From contig PAJV01000024.1 in NCBI GenBank assembly GCA_002706765.1, positions 64,092-128,091 of the forward strand: DNA of 64,000 bases, read 5' to 3'. The position numbers and the translations under genes are program-made. The notes under the pieces were generated by a model that did not search any database, was not told where the DNA came from, and was given only the letters and a program-made list of their open reading frames with translations. Positions 57,263 to 64,000 of this stretch are shown piece by piece (the first letter of the stretch is position 1; each line of letters opens with the position of its first letter). This stretch comes from Gimesia sp. (GTDB lineage: Bacteria; Planctomycetota; Planctomycetia; Planctomycetales; Planctomycetaceae).

Positions 57263-59050
57263 ATGTCCCGTAAAGGAAAAAAGTCTTCCAGCAGGACTGA
57301 GAAACGGGTGCCTGAAAAAACGGCTGGATCCGGACCCGCTGCAGCTGATATTCCTGAAGATCGGAATCGGCAATCTTCCCTCTTTCCGCGTGTGAGTCGT
57401 CTCCCTGTTGAGCTGAGTTTTTTATCGCTCCTGCTGCTGTGGACGTTTCTGGTAGCCTGTTTTCCTTTACGTAATATGGATATCTGGTGGCATTTGCGGA
57501 CAGGACAATTGATTCTGGAACGTGGTACCGTTCCGTATTTCGACTGGTTTACTTTTATCGATTATGATCGTCCCTGGATTGATCTGCACTGGGGATTTCA
57601 GATTCTGGTGACCTGGCTTTATCGCTGGGGTGGCGTGGATTTACTGGTACTGACCAAGTCGTGCTGCCTCGCTCTGACAATAGGTGTGGCCTGGTATGCT
57701 TCTGGCAGGTCCTTGCCCGCCTGCTGGAAAGCGCTATGCTGGGTCTTACCTGTCGTCTGTCTTTCCGGTCGTTCTGTTGTTCGTCCCGAAATGTTATCAC
57801 TGCTGTATCTTGCGGTCTGGATGTATGTCATCAGTCGCCTCCCCACGCATCCCAGGTTGATCTATCTGATCCCCCTCGTCACGTTGCTGTGGGTCAACAG
57901 CCATGCCTTGTTCGTACTGGGATTGGTCGTCAGTGGACTGTTTGTGACTGATTTTGTGATTCGCATTTTGGCACAGGGACGCTTTGGTATCGACCCGCCT
58001 GACGATTCGCTGTCGGTCATTATGCTGGTCAGAGCAGGCGTGTTGACGGTGATTGCCTGTTTTCTGAATCCCTATTTTGAGCAGGGGGTTTTATTTCCGC
58101 TGACCCTGTATGAAAAGTTCTCAGTCGATCAGGCATTTTATTCGGTGAGAGTCGGTGAATTTCAACGGCCGCTGGATTTCATCAGGCAGAATGGTCTGGG
58201 GAACCTGTTTCTGCTCTCGCAGGTTCTACTGGCGATATTAACTTTTTGCAGTTTCATTCCTCTCTTAAAGTCCCGGCGAGTCAACCCGTTTCGGATCTTA
58301 CTTTTTATTGCCTTCACTCATCTGGCATTGAAGGCCTCACGCAATACGGCAATCTTTGCACTGATTTCGGGGATGGTCTTATGTGACAATTTATCGGACT
58401 GGTTGCGAATGACTGTGACTCGACCAACACGGGGTCAGAAAGAAACCGGTACCAGGAGATCACTGCGATTATTCGATGAATCGTTATTGAAAAACGGGAG
58501 CAGCGCTGTCGTATTGCTGTTTCTGCTGCTTAGTGTCATTACCGGTTACTGGCATGCGTGGGGAGGGGAAGGAAAAGTTCTGGGACTGGGAGAACAGGAA
58601 GCATGGTATGCGCATGCAGCATCAAAATTCGCGGGACAGCCAGGCATGCCGGATCGTGCTTTTGTTTCCAATAATGGACAGGCGGCTGTGTATATATTTC
58701 ATAATGGTCCCGAGAGAAAAGTGTTTTTCGATGGCCGACTGGAAGTGAATTCTAAAGAGACATTTCAGTTGTATGAACAGTTTAAGCAACAGATGTCGTT
58801 TAACAGTTCCGGCTGGGCCTATCTGCTGGAAGACAAAGAAGGGCATCTTCCGGCGATTATCCTGGACAGCCGATATTCTCGAAACGAGATCAATGGCCTG
58901 TTAAACAATCCACAATGGCGCCTCGTCTTTGCTGATGAGACCGCCGCCGTGTTTCTCGATCAGAAGACTGCAGACCGGCTGAAATTGACTGTAGTAGATC
59001 CGACACCCCTCATTTCTCCACCAGGGATGAAAATTCTTAAAAGTAAATGA
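57263..59050 (+). CDS. Polytopic membrane protein, GT-C glycosyltransferase-like
   Basis: The 595-residue protein has a charged cytoplasmic N-terminus (1-45) and roughly ten hydrophobic segments between about 50 and 430, then a soluble C-terminal domain (about 430-595). The first loop, NMDIWWHLRTGQLILERGT with YFDWFTFIDYDRPWIDLHWG, has the acidic/aromatic pattern of GT-C-fold glycosyltransferases that use lipid-linked sugars. I cannot assign a donor or acceptor. The C-terminal part (DRAFVSNNGQAAVYIFHNGP) is typical of these large planctomycete membrane proteins. An AAAGG signal precedes the ATG. Confidence 0.65.
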   Translation: MSRKGKKSSSRTEKRVPEKTAGSGPAAADIPEDRNRQSSLFPRVSRLPVELSFLSLLLLWTFLVACFPLRNMDIWWHLRTGQLILERGTVPYFDWFTFIDYDRPWIDLHWGFQILVTWLYRWGGVDLLVLTKSCCLALTIGVAWYASGRSLPACWKALCWVLPVVCLSGRSVVRPEMLSLLYLAVWMYVISRLPTHPRLIYLIPLVTLLWVNSHALFVLGLVVSGLFVTDFVIRILAQGRFGIDPPDDSLSVIMLVRAGVLTVIACFLNPYFEQGVLFPLTLYEKFSVDQAFYSVRVGEFQRPLDFIRQNGLGNLFLLSQVLLAILTFCSFIPLLKSRRVNPFRILLFIAFTHLALKASRNTAIFALISGMVLCDNLSDWLRMTVTRPTRGQKETGTRRSLRLFDESLLKNGSSAVVLLFLLLSVITGYWHAWGGEGKVLGLGEQEAWYAHAASKFAGQPGMPDRAFVSNNGQAAVYIFHNGPERKVFFDGRLEVNSKETFQLYEQFKQQMSFNSSGWAYLLEDKEGHLPAIILDSRYSRNEINGLLNNPQWRLVFADETAAVFLDQKTADRLKLTVVDPTPLISPPGMKILKSK

Positions 59051-59390
59051 ACGACAGCAGGTCTGAACCAGTGGGGTTGACTGAAATTAAACTGTCAAAA
59101 TGAATTGGCGCTTGCAAAAAGGAACTGATCACAGGACATTAGATTATGTCCATTTTTACTGTAGCGTCTCCGGGTCATTTGAACCGAGTGTCATAGATTG
59201 AGAGACGCTATGGTGATAGGTGATACGCTCCAGCTTGTGTCCTGTCTGCAGACAGAAGCTTCCATGAGTCATCAGGTTTGCGGATGATGAGTTTGAATTC
59301 GGGACAGGCTCGGAAGTTCAATCAGTGTTAAACGGCCTGCATGATTCTGCATACAGGTCTCTATTCTATAATTGCTACAGGAGAAACAAC
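59051..59390. other. Intergenic region upstream of the SGNH hydrolase
   Basis: This gap of about 340 bp contains copy 3 of the 92-bp repeat (59141-59231). Apart from the repeat and the CAGGAG ribosome site before 59391 nothing is visible. Confidence 0.4.
59141..59231 (+). repeat. 92-bp intergenic repeat, copy 3
   Basis: It starts AGATTATGTCCA. The left core AGCGTCTC (59163-59170) and right core GAGACGCT (59202-59209) form a perfect 8-bp inverted repeat. The middle reads CATTTGAACCGAGTGTCA and the end is TGATACGCTCC. It is 91 bp, one base shorter than the others, and has the same orientation. Confidence 0.85.
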
Positions 59391-60785
59391 ATGAAACGTT
59401 TAATGGTCAGAACAAAACTGATCTATACGATTACGCTGGGGATGTTTTTGATGTCAACTGGTCTGTTGCAGGCTCAGGAGGCCCAGCAGCAGGCATACAA
59501 AACACCACTCTCAAAGCTGGAATTGAAATCAGGAGATTCCATCGTATTTCTGGGTGACAGCATTACTCACCAGTGCCTGTATACACAATATGTGGAAGAC
59601 TTCTTTTACACACGCTATCCCAAAATGCGATTGAAATTTCATAATGCGGGTGTCGGCGGAGCGAAAGCCTGGGATGCGCTGGTGCGGTTTGATCGGGATG
59701 TGGCAGCTTATAAACCCAAGTACGTTACGGTACTGCTGGGGATGAATGACGGGCAGTATCAGCCATTCAATGAGGCGATCTTTCAGACTTATTACAATGA
59801 CATGAAAGAGTTGATCACAAAAATTGAAGCGATCAAGGCAACACCCATTTTAATGACCCCCACGATGTTCGATGCACGGGCTGCCAGAATGGGCACGCGG
59901 AAGCGTGATCCCAGTGCTGTCGAATTATACAACTCGGTACTCGCCTATTATGGAGCCTGGTTGCGTGAAGTAGCAGCGGAATCTGGCTTTGGATTTGTCG
60001 ACATGTACGGCCCTTTAAATAACATCACGATTGCTGCCCGCCAGAAAGATCCTCACTTTACGCTGATTCGTGATGCTATTCATCCCGATGAGCCAGGACA
60101 GGTTGTGATGGCAGTTGCTTTGCTCTCAGACATGAATGTGCAACGACAGGTTTCCCGGATCACGATCAGTGAGAAAGCTAATGGCGAGCCAGCGGCAGTC
60201 GTACGGGGAGGCAAGCTGACGGATCTGGTTTATGATGCAGACGGAGTTTCGTTCACCTGGCAGGCAGACAGTCTACCCTGGGTCGTGCCCCAAGATGCAC
60301 AGCTGGGAGCTGAACTGACGAAGCTGGGACATCGTATGAGCCAGGAAGCATTGTCGATTCATGGCCTGCCTGCTGGACGCTATGAACTGACGATTGATGA
60401 TGCAGTGGTTGGACAGTATTCGAATACTACTTTAGCACAGCATATTGAGTTACAGGGTAACTCAAAAACTCCTCAATACCAGCAGGCGATGAAAGTGGCG
60501 CTGCTGAATCAGGAACGCAATGATGGTCCTGTGAAAGCTAAACGGAACATCTGGCGGGCATTTCAACAGTTCGCCCGTAACAAACGTAAACTGGATGCAG
60601 AGGAAGGTGAAAAGAACACTCAGAAGCTGGAGGGCCTGGAGAAGCAGTTAGCCGGTCAGGAAAAAACGATCCAGGAGAGTGAAGCGGCAGCACTGGCTTT
60701 GGAAGATAAAATTTACGAAGTGAATCAGCCGGTAGCGCGGAAATATGTCTTGAAAAAAGTAGCCGCTGGTAAGAAGCAGAAATGA
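59391..60785 (+). CDS. Secreted SGNH/GDSL-type esterase
   Basis: The 464-residue exported hydrolase has a signal peptide (about 9-28, cleavage after LQA). All SGNH blocks are present: FLGDSITH (Ser57), the Gly in AGVGGAKAWD, the Asn in LLGMNDGQYQ, and Asp/His in DAIHPDE. It probably deacylates a carbohydrate or lipid. The C-terminal extension (about 330-464) includes a Lys/Glu-rich coiled coil (about 390-440). CAGGAG precedes the ATG at 59391. Related genes are common beside planctomycete sulfatases, though none is adjacent here. Confidence 0.9.
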   Translation: MKRLMVRTKLIYTITLGMFLMSTGLLQAQEAQQQAYKTPLSKLELKSGDSIVFLGDSITHQCLYTQYVEDFFYTRYPKMRLKFHNAGVGGAKAWDALVRFDRDVAAYKPKYVTVLLGMNDGQYQPFNEAIFQTYYNDMKELITKIEAIKATPILMTPTMFDARAARMGTRKRDPSAVELYNSVLAYYGAWLREVAAESGFGFVDMYGPLNNITIAARQKDPHFTLIRDAIHPDEPGQVVMAVALLSDMNVQRQVSRITISEKANGEPAAVVRGGKLTDLVYDADGVSFTWQADSLPWVVPQDAQLGAELTKLGHRMSQEALSIHGLPAGRYELTIDDAVVGQYSNTTLAQHIELQGNSKTPQYQQAMKVALLNQERNDGPVKAKRNIWRAFQQFARNKRKLDAEEGEKNTQKLEGLEKQLAGQEKTIQESEAAALALEDKIYEVNQPVARKYVLKKVAAGKKQK

Positions 60786-60818
60786 AGCGGCAGCGATCTG
60801 GAATAGAGTATTGAATTG

Positions 60819-60859
60819 AAAACAGGCAGCCGGAGAACTCTTCTTGGGCTGCCTGTTTT
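60819..60859. terminator. Bidirectional terminator between convergent genes
   Basis: The 13-bp perfect arms AAAACAGGCAGCC (60819-60831) and GGCTGCCTGTTTT (60847-60859) with a 15-base loop give A/T-run ends in both directions. It lies between the stops of the SGNH hydrolase and the antiporter. Confidence 0.85.
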
Positions 60860-60891
60860 AATTGCTCTAATGATAGATTCCCAGCGTTTGT

Positions 60892-62331
60892 TTAAACCAG
60901 GAACACAAACGTCAGCAAAATCGACAATGGTAACAGCACGATACAGCTGTAAATCATATAACCGAAAAAGCTGGGCATGCGGATGTTATTCTTTTCGGCA
61001 ATGGCTTTGACCATAAAGTTAGGGCCGTTTCCGATGTAAGTCATGGCACCCATGAAGACCGAACCCAGACTGATGGCGATGAGTGCAAGTTCATTGACTC
61101 CTGCAATCTCGGGTCCAGCGGTGGGAGCCGCTTTTGCTGTCTCAAAGAAGACCACATAAGTAGGGGCATTATCCAAGAAGCTGGAGAGACTGCCTGTGGC
61201 CCAGTAAAACTTCCAGGGGGCATCAATTCCCAGTGAGCCACCATACACGTTCAAGATTTGAACCGGCGCCTGCATGCAGATAAAGATCCCCACAAATAAC
61301 GCAGCGACTTCCAGAATGGCATCGTAGTTGAAGGAGTTCTGCTCCCGGATGCTTTTCGGTGTGGTCAGTAATGAGATGCCTGCCAGGCCGAACATGCAGA
61401 CTTCCCTGAAAAAGTGAGGCGCATGCCAGCCGTTTGTGTAAGGGACCGGTTTCGAGGGATCAAGTAAAGCCACACAGAAAATGACCAGCAGCAACCAGAG
61501 AAAGTTAAGCCCGCCTCGGAGTGCGAAGGGCTCGATGTTTTCCGGCGGTGCTTCGACCTTTTCCCGGTTTTCTTTCTTGTAACGAATTGTGTCGTAGATG
61601 AAATAAACCGCCAGCAGGCAGAGATTCATCGCCAGCCACATCGGCCACAGATTGAGTGTCCATGTAAAAGGTACGCCTCTCAAGAACCCCAGGAAAAGGG
61701 GAGGGTCGCCGATCGGCAGCAGACATCCGCCGGTATTACAGACGACAAAAATGAAAAAGATGATCGTATGAGCCACGTAATCCCGTTTTGCATTTGCTTT
61801 CAGCAGGGGGCGAATCAGCAACATGGCAGCGCCGGTCGTTCCAATGAAACTGGAAATCGCAGCCCCAATCGCGAGGATGGCGGTGTTCAGCCTGGGGCGA
61901 CCTACCAGATTCCCATTGAAAGCGATTCCACCGCTGATCACATACAGGCTGAAAAGCAGGGCGATAAAGGGAATGTATTCCACCAGGATCGCATTTTTCA
62001 GAACGACTATTGCAGCCGGGATCCCGGGAGCAGAGAGTTCATGAGTGCCATGGTCGACAACGCCATGCCCGTAGATGAATGTGTAATAGAGTAGAGTGAC
62101 CAGACCGAGGCTGACCGCGACCAGCAGACGGTTTTTGTTATGTTCCCACCATTCTTCCGTTTTATGGATCAGCGGCAGAAATGCGATACACAGCAGGAGC
62201 AAGGCGAACGGAATGACACTGTAGAATGCAGGGGGCTCAGCGTGAGCATGCTGCTCTGTGTGTGGCTGTTCTGTTGTGGATACTAAGTGTGTTGCATCCA
62301 GTTGCGCAGACGTATCAGCGATTAAGTTCAT
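60892..62331 (-). CDS. nhaD: NhaD-type Na+/H+ antiporter
   Basis: This 479-residue inner-membrane protein of the IT/CitM superfamily, NhaD branch, exchanges Na+ (or Li+) for H+. About 12-13 helices are visible after a His/Glu-rich N-terminal tail. Markers are [39 protein letters not shown] and [14 protein letters not shown]. The last two contain the conserved Asn/Asp pairs of the ion path. The gene has GGAGGG before the ATG. Sodium export fits a marine lifestyle, which is inference. Copy 4 of the 92-bp repeat lies 68 bp upstream in the opposite sense. Confidence 0.9.
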   Translation of the reverse strand: MNLIADTSAQLDATHLVSTTEQPHTEQHAHAEPPAFYSVIPFALLLLCIAFLPLIHKTEEWWEHNKNRLLVAVSLGLVTLLYYTFIYGHGVVDHGTHELSAPGIPAAIVVLKNAILVEYIPFIALLFSLYVISGGIAFNGNLVGRPRLNTAILAIGAAISSFIGTTGAAMLLIRPLLKANAKRDYVAHTIIFFIFVVCNTGGCLLPIGDPPLFLGFLRGVPFTWTLNLWPMWLAMNLCLLAVYFIYDTIRYKKENREKVEAPPENIEPFALRGGLNFLWLLLVIFCVALLDPSKPVPYTNGWHAPHFFREVCMFGLAGISLLTTPKSIREQNSFNYDAILEVAALFVGIFICMQAPVQILNVYGGSLGIDAPWKFYWATGSLSSFLDNAPTYVVFFETAKAAPTAGPEIAGVNELALIAISLGSVFMGAMTYIGNGPNFMVKAIAEKNNIRMPSFFGYMIYSCIVLLPLSILLTFVFLV

Positions 62332-62398
62332 CTCAATCGCCCTCCATAATTTGGGGAATATTGTATGTGGGTTAAATCCGGAAAATCCATTTTCGTTT

Positions 62399-62490
62399 AG
62401 ACAGTGTCCAGTTTTTCTGTAGTGTCTCTAAAGCCATTGGGGACGAGTATCACAGATTCAGAGACGTCAGGGTGAAATCTGATACCCTCT
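62399..62490 (+). repeat. 92-bp intergenic repeat, copy 4
   Basis: It starts AGACAGTGTCCAG. The left core GTCTCT and right core AGAGAC form a six-pair stem, and the next position is a T-G wobble. The middle reads CCATTGGGGACGAGTATCA and the end is TGATACCCTCT. It is the most divergent copy but keeps length and orientation. It lies between the NhaD start and the GGDEF gene. Confidence 0.8.
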
Positions 62491-62604
62491 ATCACTGTGA
62501 ACACAAGCAGCCTGCTTGTTTAGGGGCGGAATTTAAAATCTGTGGATTATGGCATGATCAGGGATTGTGTACAATGTCCAAATCATCTGGAATTTCAATT
62601 CCAT

Positions 62605-63999
62605 TTATGAATTCGCTAACAGATTTCGACGCTCATCCGCGGATATTGAACAGGGTTTCATTTCTGCCAGATATTGCCGGATCAGCTCAGCTGCCTGGCT
62701 GCTTTCCAGCAATTCCAGCGAAATTAATGTTTTCCCCAGTACGATGGGCGGTTCAACCTGCAAGGCCAGGAGATATGCCGTCTGTTCCTCTGTCAGAAAT
62801 TTCTGCTGGATCGCGATTTCTCCAAATCGCAAACCCTTGAGTTGCTGCAGTTCCAGGATCTGGGAGACGTCGTTCTCGGAGAGCAGTTTCTCAGCAATGG
62901 CAAGTTCACCCATACGAGTCTGGTTCTGTTGTTTCGGGCATTTCAGCAGTGCTTTTGATATCGTGGGAATATCAAAGACTTCCTTTGTGACCAGCCAGCG
63001 ACTGAATCGGCAGCGTTTGATCTGCTTATGAAGTTCCTGATCTTCTTTGCTGATAATCGAACGGACGTGAACCTGATTTCTGCCGTTTTCTTTGGACTCG
63101 TACATCGCTTCATCGGCTTCAGCAACGAGACGCTCTGCGAATCCTGTTAAATCTCTCGGAGGAATTCCAACGACTGCTCCCAGGCTGGCGGTCACGGGAA
63201 CGCGGTTTCCTTCAAACTCGATGACTTCGTTTTCAATCAGTTTTCGAAGACGTTCTGCCAGGTCACGAATTCCATTCTCAGACGGGTTATTGACCATGAT
63301 CACGAACTCTTCTCCACCATAGCGACAGAATACATCTGAGCGTCTGGTGGCTTCGCTGGCTACTTTGGCGACGCGCTGTAATACCAGGTCACCAAACTGA
63401 TGTCCGTAAGTATCATTCAGAACTTTGAAGCGATCAATATCGGAAAAGATAATACCAATCGGTTGTGCAGCGCGAGCACAGGCATAAAGTTCCTTTTCGA
63501 AATTTTCATTGAAGTAACTGCGATTATAGGTTTTGGTCAGAGGATCATGTATGGCTTTGCTCTGGAGCTGTTTGTTTTCTGATTCCAGTTTGTTTTTCTG
63601 TTCTTCAATGACAGCCTGGCGGGCGAACGCCTGTGTGGTATCGACCTGAGCCTTCATGGTCATCTGCACTAACTGCTCGTTGGCTCTGGCCATGATTTCA
63701 AACGGGGATTCAATGTCGTCCATATTGACCGAGAAAATCTGCGCCGCTTCTTCAAAGCGTGACTGCACCTGTTCCAGAAATCCATGTGTGTCATCGTGTG
63801 GCATATTGTAAAATTCAGACGTTAAATCCTGAAGTCTCTGTAATGCCAGTCCGCTGTTAGGAGAGCAGAAGTAGTCACCAATTGCTGCAGAAGTGGCAAT
63901 GATGATAATCAGGTTGAAGTCCGGATGTGAATCAAGTGCTTTCAATTCGGCCAGAGAGTCATGATGATGCTGAATCGCAGTCTGGAACTGTTCTGACAA
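62605..63999 (-). CDS. HDOD-GGDEF diguanylate cyclase with PilB-N-like tail (5' end outside window)
   Basis: The visible 464 residues belong to a longer protein whose start lies beyond the window edge. The first residues (AIQHHHDSLAELKALD) match the end of an HDOD domain. A coiled coil (about 120-150) leads to a GGDEF domain (about 155-315) with active motif RYGGEEFVIM and FSDIDRFKVLNDTYGHQFGD. This motif makes c-di-GMP, and the usual RxxD inhibitory site is not evident at its normal position. The C-terminal part (MGELAIAEKLLSENDVSQIL, then FGEIAIQQKFLTEEQTAYLL) is a tandem of the repeat found at the N-terminus of PilB/GspE ATPases. Confidence 0.85.
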   Translation of the reverse strand: MSEQFQTAIQHHHDSLAELKALDSHPDFNLIIIIATSAAIGDYFCSPNSGLALQRLQDLTSEFYNMPHDDTHGFLEQVQSRFEEAAQIFSVNMDDIESPFEIMARANEQLVQMTMKAQVDTTQAFARQAVIEEQKNKLESENKQLQSKAIHDPLTKTYNRSYFNENFEKELYACARAAQPIGIIFSDIDRFKVLNDTYGHQFGDLVLQRVAKVASEATRRSDVFCRYGGEEFVIMVNNPSENGIRDLAERLRKLIENEVIEFEGNRVPVTASLGAVVGIPPRDLTGFAERLVAEADEAMYESKENGRNQVHVRSIISKEDQELHKQIKRCRFSRWLVTKEVFDIPTISKALLKCPKQQNQTRMGELAIAEKLLSENDVSQILELQQLKGLRFGEIAIQQKFLTEEQTAYLLALQVEPPIVLGKTLISLELLESSQAAELIRQYLAEMKPCSISADERRNLLANS

Positions 64000-64000
64000 T

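Overview
The window looks like the chromosome of a planctomycete, most likely a Gimesia-type member of the Planctomycetaceae. This is inferred from family content, because no rRNA or marker gene is present. The indicators are a PVC-type heme-binding (CxxCH) dehydrogenase-like protein, a DUF1080 plus ThuA protein, a DUF1501 protein with a Tat signal, paired Cys-type sulfatases, a RedB-like thioredoxin-fold protein, and long intergenic gaps between short mixed-strand operons. No phage, insertion sequence or CRISPR array was seen.

Layout. At 0.1-5.4 kb are a secreted alpha/beta hydrolase, a Fur-family regulator convergent with a His-rich ZIP transporter, and a phosphate-selective-type porin. At 5.5-12.7 kb are a Cys-rich secreted protein and a complete tripartite RND efflux system, with adaptor and permease on the minus strand and a TolC-like lipoprotein divergent on the plus strand. 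At 12.9-21.5 kb are a degenerate AroD-AroE fusion, a Zn/Cd P1B-ATPase, an M24 peptidase, accB-accC (first step of fatty acid synthesis) and a 6-phosphofructokinase with PPi-type motifs. At 22-28.9 kb are the DUF1080/ThuA protein, the PVC heme protein, a C45-like acyltransferase, a small membrane protein and a TPR protein. At 29-37.4 kb are an FAD-dependent oxidoreductase, a redB/hybrid-kinase pair overlapping at TAATG, a transglutaminase, a DUF1501 protein and a zinc-ribbon protein. At 37.6-40.4 kb are two sulfatases overlapping at ATGA.

At 40.4-42.2 kb is a gene-poor stretch with one Sel1-repeat lipoprotein, next to the 3' end of tRNA-Leu(GAG). At 42.5-53.2 kb are a large BNR protein with a decayed PIG-L-like middle and a CBM9-like C-terminus, an RNase HII-like protein, and a probable amino-sugar module (SSS symporter divergent from murQ and a BadF-type kinase). 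These are followed by an SDR, an aspartoacylase-like amidohydrolase and a parvulin. At 53.3-64 kb are MscS, a ROK protein, a DinB-like protein, a GT-C-like membrane protein, an SGNH hydrolase, an NhaD-type antiporter and an HDOD-GGDEF protein cut by the window edge.

The most notable non-coding signals are two families of intergenic repeats. One is a 92-bp element found four times in the same orientation between 53.3 and 62.5 kb, with an inverted AGCGTCTC/GAGACGCT core. The other is a 57-bp REP-like palindrome found twice, 20 kb apart and in opposite orientation, with a compensatory base-pair change in its stem. There is also an isolated 15-bp stem followed by a T-tract at 54.9 kb inside an 846-bp gene-free gap. 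The most notable protein is the AroD-AroE fusion, which has lost most catalytic residues of both domains.
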